A stretch of 58,826 bases of DNA from an uncultured Fusobacterium sp. (GTDB taxonomy: Bacteria > Fusobacteriota > Fusobacteriia > Fusobacteriales > Fusobacteriaceae), in assembly GCA_900542625.1 (NCBI GenBank), contig UQOH01000003.1, forward strand, positions 1 to 58,826. The letters run 5' to 3'. Numbering within the stretch: the stretch's first letter is position 1; every line of letters starts with the position of its first letter. Made by a program: the position numbers and the translations under genes. The notes under the pieces were generated by a model. That model saw only the letters and a list, made by a program, of their open reading frames with translations. It did no database searches and was not told where the DNA came from. Below are positions 1 through 7,950 of the stretch, one piece after another.

Positions 1-429
1 AGAGGGGTCTTCCACTTTGTCACTATCCCCATGACAATCTGTCACAGGACAAACAAAATTATTTTCCTCTTCCTGTTCTTTAAAATCCCAATCTAAAAAT
101 GAGCTGTAATTTTTTCCAGGGGCAAGATACATATATGTTCCTGTATTTCCATTTTTGGAATTAACCACAACTTTTTTTAATATTTCTTTTTTTATCAGAT
201 TATCTATTTTTCTCATTATTGTTCTTACACTTCCAAGAACAGGGATTTCCTGTGAGATATATTTGTATGTAAGCCATACATATTTTTCTTCATCTACCAG
301 GATATAGCTCAATTTTTCAGAACTGCTTGAGTATATGTCCATGATTGTTTTTAAAAGAAGGGCATCATTTCCGTCAAGTTCGTGTTCCATAAGTCTATTT
401 TGATTGTATCCGTATACTGTATATTTCAT
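1..429 (-). CDS. Winged-helix, DnaD/replication-protein-like protein (5' part, cut by left edge)
   Basis: The reverse strand is open from ATG at 429 to base 1 without a stop, giving 143 residues. The start follows a good GAGGAG ribosome binding site. The protein begins MKYTVYGYNQ and continues with DALLLKTIMDIY and EEKYVWLTYKYISQEIP, then VRTIMRKIDNLIKKEIL. This spacing resembles the N-terminal winged helix of phage and plasmid replication-initiation and DnaD-like proteins, which carry an aromatic VWLTY-type strand before the recognition helix. The last visible part is acidic and low in complexity (KEQEEEN), as in a linker. The function is inferred from pattern only. The C-terminus, which would settle it, lies outside the window. 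It could equally be a transcription regulator. Confidence 0.6.
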   Translation of the reverse strand, partial: MKYTVYGYNQNRLMEHELDGNDALLLKTIMDIYSSSSEKLSYILVDEEKYVWLTYKYISQEIPVLGSVRTIMRKIDNLIKKEILKKVVVNSKNGNTGTYMYLAPGKNYSSFLDWDFKEQEEENNFVCPVTDCHGDSDKVEDPS

Positions 430-519
430 AAATCTATTTCTCCTCTGCAAAAATTTATATGTCAGAAAAGAGTATAGCAGAAAACATATAAAAAAGTAAA
501 GAGGTGAAAATTCCTCTCT

Positions 520-555
520 TTTCCACTGTTTCCATTGTTTCCGCCGTTTCCATAG
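520..555. repeat. Four direct 9-bp repeats upstream of the replication-like gene
   Basis: Four head-to-tail units follow TTTCCNNNG, starting at 520, 529, 538 and 547 (TTTCCACTG, TTTCCATTG, TTTCCGCCG, TTTCCATAG). They lie about 90 bp upstream of the start of the leftward gene at 429. This small array is locally richer in G and C than the AT-rich gap around it. It could be iteron-like binding sites or a remnant of coding repeats. Confidence 0.6.
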
Positions 556-720
556 AGAAAAGATAATTTTTAAAATTGTGTTGTATAATCTGTGTGTCTT
601 AAAAATTTAATAAAAAATTTAGCTGGAAAAAAGAAGCAGGATATAAAAGAGATAAATAAGATTCTTGAAAAAATAATTATTTTAAGTTATAATGAATTAA
701 TAATAGGTTTTAATTGAAAA

Positions 721-748
721 TGTATAATTAGTTTTAATTAATTATACA
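721..748. promoter_or_regulatory. Inverted repeat 1 upstream of the autotransporter
   Basis: TGTATAATTA (721-730) and TAATTATACA (739-748) form a perfect 10-bp inverted repeat with an 8-bp spacer. A related element lies 113 bp downstream. This looks like an operator, though each arm also contains a -10-like TATAAT. Confidence 0.4.
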
Positions 749-791
749 TAAAAAAAATTAAAATAAATACTTTTTTTATATTTCTTTTTTC

Positions 792-821
792 AAAAAAGTG
801 CTAAAAAATAAGCACTTTTTT
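792..821. terminator. Terminator-like hairpin in the gap
   Basis: AAAAAAGTGCT (792-802) is complementary to AGCACTTTTTT (811-821) and is followed by further T residues, so it has the form of an intrinsic terminator. No gene is seen just upstream on the plus strand, so it may end a short untranslated transcript or act as an attenuator ahead of the autotransporter. Confidence 0.4.
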
Positions 822-833
822 TTAATTAAAAAG

Positions 834-861
834 TGTATAATTAATTAAAATTTTTTATACA
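834..861. promoter_or_regulatory. Inverted repeat 2 upstream of the autotransporter
   Basis: TGTATAA (834-840) and TTATACA (855-861) form a second, shorter inverted repeat of the same kind as the one at 721-748. It ends 22 bp before the GGAGG ribosome binding site. It is a possible operator or promoter overlap. Confidence 0.35.
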
Positions 862-892
862 GTTTTTTATTATTATTTTTCAGGGAGGAAAT

Positions 893-3800
893 ATGAGAAA
901 ATTAGAAGAAAACATTTTTAAAAGTTGTTTAAAGGGAAAAGTAAAGTTTACAACAAGTGCTTTAGTTAAATTCTTAATTACAGGAACTGTTGCACTATCA
1001 TTAACTGCTTGTGGCGGAGGAGGCGGAGGTTCTTCATCATCTGGCGGAGGAACTGTCAGCAAACCTATAGTAGAAAATACAGCAAATTCAACAGTAGGGC
1101 TTAAAACTGAAAACGAAAAATTTACAAACAAAGGAAATGTTGATTTAACAGGAAACAAAACAGAGGATAGTGTAATAGGAATCGTAGGAAAAAACAGTGA
1201 TATTACAAATAATGCTGAAATTAAAATAGATGATATTAAATTAGCTAATTCTAAAATTTTATTAGCCTCTGAAACAGGAAAAGATGTTTTGGATAAATTA
1301 AAAGAAGTTGGTGAATCTTTTGCTATTTTTGCAGAAAATGGAAAAGTTGTAAATGAAAAAGATGGAGAGTTAATAATCAGTGGAAGTGATGTACATGGAA
1401 TTTTTGGATTATACAGCGAAATAACAAATAATGGAGTTATTAAAACTGATGGAGAAAAATCTGAAAATGTTACAGGAATTTCATCTTTAGCAGGAAACGT
1501 TACAAATAATAATGAGATAACAATTTTAAGTGAAAATGCCGTTGGAATCAGAGTTCATAATAATACAAATGTAGCTGGTATAGAATTAGAAAAAAATAAT
1601 GGAATAACAGTATTGAATAAAGGGCATATTACTGTAAAAGGAGAATCAGCAGAAGGAATAGAAGGAAATGGTAACAACATAACTATTCATAATGATGCTG
1701 ATGGAATTATTGAAATAGAAAATAAGATAGTAACTGGCAACCAAGACGGAGTTAATACTTATGGAGTTTCTATTGATGAAGGAACAGGTAATAAAGTTAT
1801 AAATGACGGAATAATAAAAGTTACTCTTATTTCTGATTCAGAAGTATCAGATAAATGGTATAATGCTTATGGAATAAGTACAGAAGGAAATAATACAAAA
1901 ATAGAAAATGATGGAACAATAAATCTTACTGTAGATTTTACAAAACAAGAAATAGACAGTAGTGTAGCAGGAATAAAATCAGAAGGACAAAATAATGATA
2001 TAGATAATGGTAAAGAAATAGTTATAAAAGTTTCAGGAGCTGTAATTTCTAGAAATTATATAAGAGGAATACACAGTTTTGCTGATTCAGAAGGTGGAAC
2101 AATAGAAAATACAGGAAAAATAAGTATACAATCGACAGATGGAAAAGGAATTGCAGTAGGAATAGATGTTGAGGGAAAAAATATAAACATTTATAACAAG
2201 GAAACAGGAATTATCGAACTTAAAGATTTAGAAGATGTTATAGGAATAAACTCAATAGGAGAAAATAATACTGTAAATAATGCGGGAGAGATAAATATTT
2301 CTTCTTTAGAAGCTGTTGGAATATTTGTTGCAAATACAAATAAAACAGCTGTTAATGAAGAAACAGGAAAAATAATTATAAAGGCAGATTCAGCAGAAGG
2401 AATGAGAGGAGAAAACTCTAAAGAAATAATAAATAAAGGACTTATTTCTATAACTGCTAATACAGATACATCAATAGGAATGGCAGGAGAGAATACTTAT
2501 ATAGAAAATGCGAAAGATATAATAATGGAATATATTCCTAAAAATGAAAATGATGATGCTGAAATAGATGGAATTTTGATTAGTGGTGAAAATTCAAAAG
2601 CAGTGAATAGAGGAAATATAACAATTCTTTCTAAAACACAAATGGGATATGGAATGTATGCAGAGGCTGGAGCTACGGCAGAAAACTATGGAATAATAAC
2701 TGTAACAGCAGAAGGAGCAACAGATAATAATGCAGGAAATGGAGAAATTATATCTGGAAAAACAAGAGGTGGAATGATTGCATTCCAAAACTCAGAAGTA
2801 ATAAATAAAACTGGCGGAATTATCAATATTGATGGTGCAGAAACTTATGGAATGATTGCTGAGGGGCCAAATTCAAAAGCAACAAACGAAGGAACAATTA
2901 ATGTAGGAGCAAATGCTGCTGGAGCTATGTGGGCAACAGATGGTGGAACAATTACAAATAACGGAACAATAAATATTGACAGTTCTCATGCTGGTTCACA
3001 AGACGAAGCTAATAAATTTGCTATGCAGGCAGATGAAGGCTCAACAATAGGAAATTATGGAACAATTAATTTTGATAAAGAAGTTGCTATAAAAACAGAT
3101 ATCAGCAGTTCATATATCATCGGAACAAACAAAGACGGTTCTTATGGAAAATTAAGTGCTGAAAATATTTCTCTTGATGGTAATGTAGAAGTTTCTGCTG
3201 AAATAGCAAAAAAAGATTATAAAAATTCTTATGTTTTAGATAATGCTTTTTCTGGAAAAACAGAACTTGAAAAAGATTATAGATTAACTTCAAGTTCTCT
3301 TCTTTACACAGCACAATCAACAACAGACAAAGAGGGAAATCTTGATGTTGAACTTGTAAGAAACGGTAATAATACAGCAGATTTTACAGACAAAAACTTC
3401 AAACAGGCAGCAGAAGTTTTTGATAAAGCAATAAACAATGAAGAATACAGAAATTCTTTAAGTGAAGAAGAAAAGGAACTTGTTGAAAAAATATTTGACA
3501 GAACAGGTTCAGCAGCTAAAATAAATGACACTGTAAAAGAGATTTCAGGATATGAGTATGGAAATCTTGCAAGACAGATATTTGATACAAAAGATATGTT
3601 TAAATCTTATGACAAATCTATAATTGATTCACTTGGAGATTATAATTTCAACTTTAATTTCATAGGAGCTTATGCAGATGTAGATTCTAAACATGGAGTT
3701 GCAGGATATGACAGCAAAGTAACAGGAATTGCAGGAGCCATGAAATTTACAGATTCTTTATACGGAGTAATCGGATATGGATATAATGATATTGATTATG

Positions 3801-4405
3801 ACGGAAGTTCAGATGGAAAAATTCAAACTATCCATACAGGATTATATAAAGATATGAAATCTGTTTATGGAGATGTAAGATTTGGAGTATTTGCAGAATA
3901 CAACTTCCATGAAACTGACAGAAAAGTTCTTGATGAAAGAGCAGATTCTGATTTTGATTCATATTTAGCAGGAGCAGAGGCAGAAGTAAGCAGAAAATTC
4001 GGAGACGACTTATATATTAAACCTGCATTAAGCTTAGATGTTTCTTATGGAAAATATGAAGATTTCACAGAAAACGGAAGCAGTGTAAATCTAAAAGTTG
4101 AAAGTCAGGATTATGTATCAGTTGTTCCTGCATTAGAATTAAAAGCAGGAAAAGTTTTAGGAATGTCTGAAGTTTACACAGCAGTAAAATATTCTTATGA
4201 ATTTGGAGATATGAATAAATCACAAGATATGGAACTTATAGAGAAGTTTTCAGTAGAAAACGACAATATTGAAAATGCTCAGACAGATATAAAAGTTGGA
4301 ACTGTTTTAAATATAAAAAATATTTCTGTTAATGCTGAAATTGGAAAAGAATTTGGTAAGAGAGACAGAGAATATGTTAAGGCAGGATTCAGTTATACTT
4401 TTTAG
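893..4405 (+). CDS. Autotransporter with lipoprotein signal and beta-helical passenger
   Basis: A 1170-residue type V secreted surface protein. The start ATG follows GGAGG at 884-888. Residues 1-39 form an extended signal peptide with a basic first half and a hydrophobic core. They end in the lipobox LTAC with Cys40, followed by a Gly6-Ser4-Gly3 linker. Residues of about 60-830 are a passenger made of many degenerate repeats of the pattern N-x-G-x-I-x-I, often with AxGI or GNN turns, typical of a parallel beta-helix. The last 270 or so residues alternate hydrophobic and polar strands and end in FSYTF, the closing strand of an autotransporter beta-barrel. No protease or other catalytic motif was seen. 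It probably acts as an adhesin at the cell surface, but the target is unknown. It stands alone and ends at a strong terminator. Confidence 0.9.
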   Translation: MRKLEENIFKSCLKGKVKFTTSALVKFLITGTVALSLTACGGGGGGSSSSGGGTVSKPIVENTANSTVGLKTENEKFTNKGNVDLTGNKTEDSVIGIVGKNSDITNNAEIKIDDIKLANSKILLASETGKDVLDKLKEVGESFAIFAENGKVVNEKDGELIISGSDVHGIFGLYSEITNNGVIKTDGEKSENVTGISSLAGNVTNNNEITILSENAVGIRVHNNTNVAGIELEKNNGITVLNKGHITVKGESAEGIEGNGNNITIHNDADGIIEIENKIVTGNQDGVNTYGVSIDEGTGNKVINDGIIKVTLISDSEVSDKWYNAYGISTEGNNTKIENDGTINLTVDFTKQEIDSSVAGIKSEGQNNDIDNGKEIVIKVSGAVISRNYIRGIHSFADSEGGTIENTGKISIQSTDGKGIAVGIDVEGKNINIYNKETGIIELKDLEDVIGINSIGENNTVNNAGEINISSLEAVGIFVANTNKTAVNEETGKIIIKADSAEGMRGENSKEIINKGLISITANTDTSIGMAGENTYIENAKDIIMEYIPKNENDDAEIDGILISGENSKAVNRGNITILSKTQMGYGMYAEAGATAENYGIITVTAEGATDNNAGNGEIISGKTRGGMIAFQNSEVINKTGGIINIDGAETYGMIAEGPNSKATNEGTINVGANAAGAMWATDGGTITNNGTINIDSSHAGSQDEANKFAMQADEGSTIGNYGTINFDKEVAIKTDISSSYIIGTNKDGSYGKLSAENISLDGNVEVSAEIAKKDYKNSYVLDNAFSGKTELEKDYRLTSSSLLYTAQSTTDKEGNLDVELVRNGNNTADFTDKNFKQAAEVFDKAINNEEYRNSLSEEEKELVEKIFDRTGSAAKINDTVKEISGYEYGNLARQIFDTKDMFKSYDKSIIDSLGDYNFNFNFIGAYADVDSKHGVAGYDSKVTGIAGAMKFTDSLYGVIGYGYNDIDYDGSSDGKIQTIHTGLYKDMKSVYGDVRFGVFAEYNFHETDRKVLDERADSDFDSYLAGAEAEVSRKFGDDLYIKPALSLDVSYGKYEDFTENGSSVNLKVESQDYVSVVPALELKAGKVLGMSEVYTAVKYSYEFGDMNKSQDMELIEKFSVENDNIENAQTDIKVGTVLNIKNISVNAEIGKEFGKRDREYVKAGFSYTF

Positions 4406-4427
4406 GTAATGGTTCAGTAAATTAAAT

Positions 4428-4480
4428 AGCTGCTGCAGATCAAATGATATTAAATCACTGATTTGCAGCAGCTCTATTTT
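4428..4480. terminator. Terminator after the autotransporter
   Basis: AGCTGCTGCAGATCA (4428-4442) pairs with TGATTTGCAGCAGCT (4459-4473) apart from one G-T wobble, and is followed by TATTTTTATA. Convergent genes meet here, so it may work for both strands. Confidence 0.85.
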
Positions 4481-4505
4481 TATAGATAGTTTTATTTTTA
4501 ATTTA

Positions 4506-4964
4506 TTAAGATTTCATCAGAATAAGAAGCCCCATTATTAAAAGAGACAGAAGAATATACAGAGCAGCTATAATACCGACACTTGTAAGACATTTGTTTA
4601 CTGTAGTTCTTTCTGAAGAAAGACATATATTTCTTACAGAATAAATTCCCAAAGCTCCCAAAGCCCAGCCTATAATTCCAAATCTCAGCATAAGAATAAA
4701 AGGCACTATAAGAGCAAACATATATTTTGGCACAGAAGGAAATACAGCTATTTTTTCTTTTTTATCAATAGTCATATATGGTGCTGTGATTAAAAAATCT
4801 ACAATTTTTACCTCTCTTATATCTCTGTTATCATCTTCAAGATGATATTTTCCCCATTTTGCTTTCATAGGAGTTTTATTGTATAAAACTTGAATTTTAA
4901 ATGGTGAAAGCAGTATATCTATCTTATTTTTTATAAAATCTTTATGATGTACATGAATTTCCAT
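4506..4964 (-). CDS. Unknown small membrane protein
   Basis: A 152-residue protein of unrecognised family. The start ATG at 4964 follows AGGAGG at good spacing. Residues 1-80 are polar and strand-rich (it begins MEIHVHHKDFIKNK), suggesting a small soluble beta domain. Residues of about 82-150 hold two or three hydrophobic segments, including YMFALIVPFILMLRF and a C-terminal IIAALYILLSLLIMGLLIL. It is the last gene of a three-gene minus-strand set with gaps of 13 and 24 bp, so co-transcription is likely. Nothing in the sequence assigns a function. Confidence 0.75.
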   Translation of the reverse strand: MEIHVHHKDFIKNKIDILLSPFKIQVLYNKTPMKAKWGKYHLEDDNRDIREVKIVDFLITAPYMTIDKKEKIAVFPSVPKYMFALIVPFILMLRFGIIGWALGALGIYSVRNICLSSERTTVNKCLTSVGIIAALYILLSLLIMGLLILMKS

Positions 4965-4977
4965 AAATTCCTCCTGA

Positions 4978-5448
4978 TTATCTGCATTTCTCTATAGTTT
5001 TTAAAATCTCTTCTGCATCAGCAACAGCCTTTTTAAAAATATTTCCTGATTTCAAAACACCAAAACCTTTTTTTATTGTAAGGGTTCTAAGAAGATAATA
5101 ATTATTATCTTTTGATTTAAAAACCACAGCAACAGAAGTGGCAAGTTTTGAAATAACTCCGGAAGTTTTTACTTCAGGCTTTCCAACAATTTCATTTATA
5201 TTAAAAACATAAAACTGAGCTTTCAGACCAAGAACAATACATGCTATTATTTTCTTTTTTTCATCAATAGCAATGGACATATAATTGCAGTGCCATCTTT
5301 TTGTAAGCTTATATCCCTGCTGTTCAAATTCATCAAACTTTTTCTCTCTCTTTTTTATCATACGAACTCTGGAATTCATATATCCTGTAAAAAAGTTTAA
5401 GATTATTAAAAGAACAATAACGCTTACTGCTGATATAGAAATATTCAT
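4978..5448 (-). CDS. Unknown membrane-anchored protein, paralogue of the gene at 5473-5958
   Basis: A 156-residue protein. ATG at 5448 is preferred over an in-frame codon at 5472, because GGAGGGAGA lies just upstream of 5448. Residues 1-22 form one hydrophobic helix (SISAVSVIVLLIILNFF). A basic stretch follows, and then a soluble domain with GYKLTKRWHCN and DEKKKIIACIV that lines up with GYRTSKRWDCN and DKKKRVLSFLV of the next gene. It ends in an amphipathic helix. The order of strands and a closing helix resembles bacterial PH-like domains, but that is an inference. It sits in the middle of a three-gene set. Confidence 0.75.
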   Translation of the reverse strand: MNISISAVSVIVLLIILNFFTGYMNSRVRMIKKREKKFDEFEQQGYKLTKRWHCNYMSIAIDEKKKIIACIVLGLKAQFYVFNINEIVGKPEVKTSGVISKLATSVAVVFKSKDNNYYLLRTLTIKKGFGVLKSGNIFKKAVADAEEILKTIEKCR

Positions 5449-5472
5449 AAATCTCCCTCCTGAAAGGTACAA

Positions 5473-5958
5473 TTATTTTTTTAATTCATTAACATAATCA
5501 CGAATTTCTTCAGCACACTTTCTGGCATATTGAACATGAGGAGATGATTTTTTCAAACCAATCCCTTTTACATATAAAGTTCTTAAAATATAAGGGCCTT
5601 TCTCAGTATCAATATTCAAATAAACTTCAGTAATAAGTGTTCTCATTTTGCTTCTTTTTACAATTCCCACATCTCCGATAGTTATCTCTTTTATTTCATC
5701 AATTGGAATATCATAAACAGTATCTTTTCTCCATGCCATAACCAAAAAACTTAAAACCCTTTTCTTTTTGTCTGCGAAAATAGTAAGAGCATTACAGTCC
5801 CATCTCTTTGAAGTTCTGTATCCTTTTTCTTCCATTTTCTTCAGACTTTTTTCTCTTCTGGGCATATCTTTAACTTTAGCCTCAGAGTTTGAAGACCATA
5901 AACTATACAAAATAAATAGTATAAAAAGTGTAAAAGCAATCAAATAATTAACAACCAC
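5473..5958 (-). CDS. Unknown membrane-anchored protein, first gene of a three-gene set
   Basis: A 161-residue protein starting at GTG 5958 behind AGGGAGGG. One N-terminal membrane helix (LIAFTLFILFILYSLW) is followed by a basic linker and a soluble domain. That domain shares the GYxxxKRWxCN and DxKKR patterns, an IxIDEI-type strand, an LRTL motif and a final helix with the downstream paralogue. The shape (a membrane anchor plus a small strand-rich domain closed by a helix) fits PH-like sensor or scaffold domains in bacteria, but the family was not recognised. It probably arose with its neighbour by tandem duplication. Confidence 0.75.
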   Translation of the reverse strand: MVVNYLIAFTLFILFILYSLWSSNSEAKVKDMPRREKSLKKMEEKGYRTSKRWDCNALTIFADKKKRVLSFLVMAWRKDTVYDIPIDEIKEITIGDVGIVKRSKMRTLITEVYLNIDTEKGPYILRTLYVKGIGLKKSSPHVQYARKCAEEIRDYVNELKK

Positions 5959-6013
5959 AGCAAACCCTCCCTAGTAAAAAATTATATTATAATGAAATTC
6001 TATTATTCTGAAA

Positions 6014-6550
6014 TTATTTTCTTCCTGAGAACCAATACACAACAGATTTTTTATCTACGGGATTTCTGTATCTGTGTGGAGTAAAAGATTTTACAAATAT
6101 AGTGTCCCCTGCTGTAAGATAATATTTCTGGCTGTCAAGATCTATTTCAAGTTCTCCTTCAATAACAACTCCCACTTCATCATATGAATGTCCCCAAGAC
6201 ATATCGCTGTATTGTTCTGACTTATGTTCAATAGTAATAACTATGCCGTTGATGCTATTTTTCCCTACGATTATATTTTCAATTTTCAGCTGTGAATTTG
6301 AATTGGAAAATATTTCCTGACGGTCTTCCACTTTTGTAACAGGAGAACTGCTTGCATTTTCATCAAGAATCTCCATAAGATTTACATTAAGCGATTGGCA
6401 TATCTGCTGCAGATTACTTATAGAAGGACTGTTTAAATCTCTTTCTATGTTGCTTAAGAATCCAACAGAAAGTTTAGTTAAATCTGACAGTTCTTTTAAA
6501 GTGTAATTCATTTTTTTTCTAGCTTTTTTTATTCTCTCCCCTAAAGTCAA
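6014..6550 (-). CDS. XRE-cupin transcriptional regulator
   Basis: A 178-residue protein. TTG at 6550 is chosen because GGAGG (6560-6564) sits 9 bp upstream. Residues 4-60 form an XRE helix-turn-helix (GERIKKARKKMNYTLKELS, with SVGFLSNIERDLNSPSI as the recognition region). Residues of about 105-175 form a cupin beta-barrel (GVVIEGELEIDL, LTAGDTIFVKSFTPHRYRNP). Regulators of this build often respond to small amino-acid or amine ligands bound by the cupin. It is divergent from the permease-serine dehydratase pair at 6932-9162, which is its likely target. The target and ligand are inferred. Confidence 0.85.
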   Translation of the reverse strand: MTLGERIKKARKKMNYTLKELSDLTKLSVGFLSNIERDLNSPSISNLQQICQSLNVNLMEILDENASSSPVTKVEDRQEIFSNSNSQLKIENIIVGKNSINGIVITIEHKSEQYSDMSWGHSYDEVGVVIEGELEIDLDSQKYYLTAGDTIFVKSFTPHRYRNPVDKKSVVYWFSGRK

Positions 6551-6585
6551 TTTTAAAAACCTCCACGTTATTAATAATTAGTAGT

Positions 6586-6594
6586 ATTATACCA
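6586..6594 (-). promoter_or_regulatory. Extended -10 promoter of the XRE-cupin gene
   Basis: Read on the minus strand, TGGTATAAT is a perfect extended -10 box about 35 bp upstream of the TTG start. No convincing -35 is present, as is usual for extended -10 promoters. Confidence 0.5.
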
Positions 6595-6789
6595 CATATT
6601 GAAAAAATAGCATACACAATTGAGAAAACTAAATATTCATTAAAATGAAAAAAATAAAGAAAAAATTCAAAAATAAAAAATTTTTTAAAAATCAATAAAA
6701 CTGTTGAAAAAACTTATAAAAAAATATTAAATACAGGTGTAATAAATTCTATGAAAATGATTAAAAATTTCAAAATAATGAAAAAATAT

Positions 6790-6818
6790 TTGCAATTATT
6801 TTTCTATCATGTTATACT
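6790..6818 (+). promoter_or_regulatory. Promoter of the permease-serine dehydratase operon
   Basis: TTGCAA (6790-6795) and TATACT (6813-6818) are 17 bp apart, a near-consensus sigma-70 type promoter. It predicts a leader of about 105 bases before the ATG at 6932. Confidence 0.65.
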
Positions 6819-6931
6819 CAAAAATGTGTTTAAAAAAAGACTATCATTCGTAAAAAGAACGGAAAATATAAATTAAGTGTGAATTAAAAATGTTTATATA
6901 TATTTAACAAAATTAAGGAGTGTTTGGTTTA

Positions 6932-7945
6932 ATGGAAATTTTAAAAGGTGTAGTTTTATTATTGATTGTTTTGGCAGGTTTTTCTTTATTCAGTTTAAAG
7001 ATGCCTAAAGGTATGAAGGCAATGGGAGCTTTAGCAGGAGCAGCAACAGCAAGTTTCCTTGTAGAAGCGTTTCAATATTATGTCGGTGGAGATCTGCTTG
7101 GAATTGGATTTTTAAAAGATGTTGGAGCAGCAGCAGGTTCAATGGGAGGAGTTGCAGCAGCAGCTTTAGTACCTATCGCTTTAGGAGTTAATCCTACTTA
7201 TGCAGTTCTTGTTGGTGTATCAGTTGCAGGATATGGAATTTTACCTGGATTTTTAGCAGGATATATTCTTTCTTTCATAGTTCCTCAAATTGAAAAGAGA
7301 GTACCGCAGGGATTAGATTTAATAGTAACTATCTGTTTTGCAGCACCTCTTGCAAGATTTATAGCTATGGGATCATCACCAATCGTTAATTCAACATTAT
7401 TAAATATTGGTGGAATATTAGAAAGTGCATCACATGCAAGTCCTATTTTAATGGGAATTATTTTAGGAGGAATTATAACAGTTGTAGCAACTGCTCCTCT
7501 TTCATCTATGGCTCTTACAGCTATGCTTGGACTTACAGGAACACCAATGGCAATAGGAGCATTATCAGTAATGGGTTCTTCATTTATGAACGGAGTATTT
7601 TTCCACAGAATGGGATTCGGAGATAAGAAAACAACTATTGCAGTTGCTATCGAGCCGTTAACTCAGGCAGATATAATTTCAGCAAACCCTGTTCCTGTTT
7701 ATGTAACTAACTTCATAGGAGGAGCACTTGCAGGAGTAATTGTAGCACTTTACGGACTTGTAAATCAGGCTACAGGAACAGCAACACCAATAGCAGGACT
7801 TATGGTAATGTATGGATTCAATCATCCAATGGTAGTTACAAAAGTAGCATTAATGTGTGCTGCAGCAGGAATTTTTGCAGGTTGGTTAGGATCTGTAATA
7901 TTTAAAAATTATAAAATAAAAACAATATATGATATCAGAGGATAA
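6932..7945 (+). CDS. Orphan PTS IIC-like membrane permease (probable serine transporter)
   Basis: A 337-residue integral membrane protein. ATG at 6932 is chosen over GTG 6920, because that codon overlaps the AAGGAG ribosome binding site. It has about nine or ten hydrophobic segments rich in Gly and Ala. It resembles the PTS EIIC type 2 family, with motifs such as GSSPIVNSTLLNIGG, ATAPLSSMALTAMLG and AIEPLTQADIISANPVP. No IIA or IIB phosphotransfer domain is fused to it or encoded nearby, so classical sugar phosphorylation is unlikely. Only 5 bp separate it from the L-serine dehydratase, which suggests that it imports serine or a related amino acid. The family call is fairly sure. The substrate is inferred from context. 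Confidence 0.8.
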   Translation: MEILKGVVLLLIVLAGFSLFSLKMPKGMKAMGALAGAATASFLVEAFQYYVGGDLLGIGFLKDVGAAAGSMGGVAAAALVPIALGVNPTYAVLVGVSVAGYGILPGFLAGYILSFIVPQIEKRVPQGLDLIVTICFAAPLARFIAMGSSPIVNSTLLNIGGILESASHASPILMGIILGGIITVVATAPLSSMALTAMLGLTGTPMAIGALSVMGSSFMNGVFFHRMGFGDKKTTIAVAIEPLTQADIISANPVPVYVTNFIGGALAGVIVALYGLVNQATGTATPIAGLMVMYGFNHPMVVTKVALMCAAAGIFAGWLGSVIFKNYKIKTIYDIRG

Positions 7946-7950
7946 TTTAT

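Larger units (their letters stand above)
430..892. other. Divergent intergenic region
   Basis: No gene is seen in these 463 bp. They hold a short hairpin (AGAGG at 500-504 with CCTCT at 513-517), the 9-bp repeats at 520-555, two TGTATAA...TTATACA inverted repeats (721-748 and 834-861) and a terminator-like stem at 792-821. They must carry the promoters of the leftward gene at 429 and the autotransporter at 893. No single promoter stands out, because the TATAAT boxes are embedded in the inverted repeats. Confidence 0.6.
6551..6931. other. Divergent intergenic region with promoters for both sides
   Basis: These 381 bp contain no gene. They hold the extended -10 promoter of the leftward regulator (6586-6594) and a good promoter for the rightward permease (6790-6818). 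The rest is very AT-rich. No clear riboswitch fold was seen in the roughly 105-base leader of the permease. Confidence 0.6.

Noticed and set aside
893..4405. Contact-dependent toxin or protease in the autotransporter
   Set aside because: No subtilisin, trypsin-like or toxin motif was found. The passenger is repeat-only.
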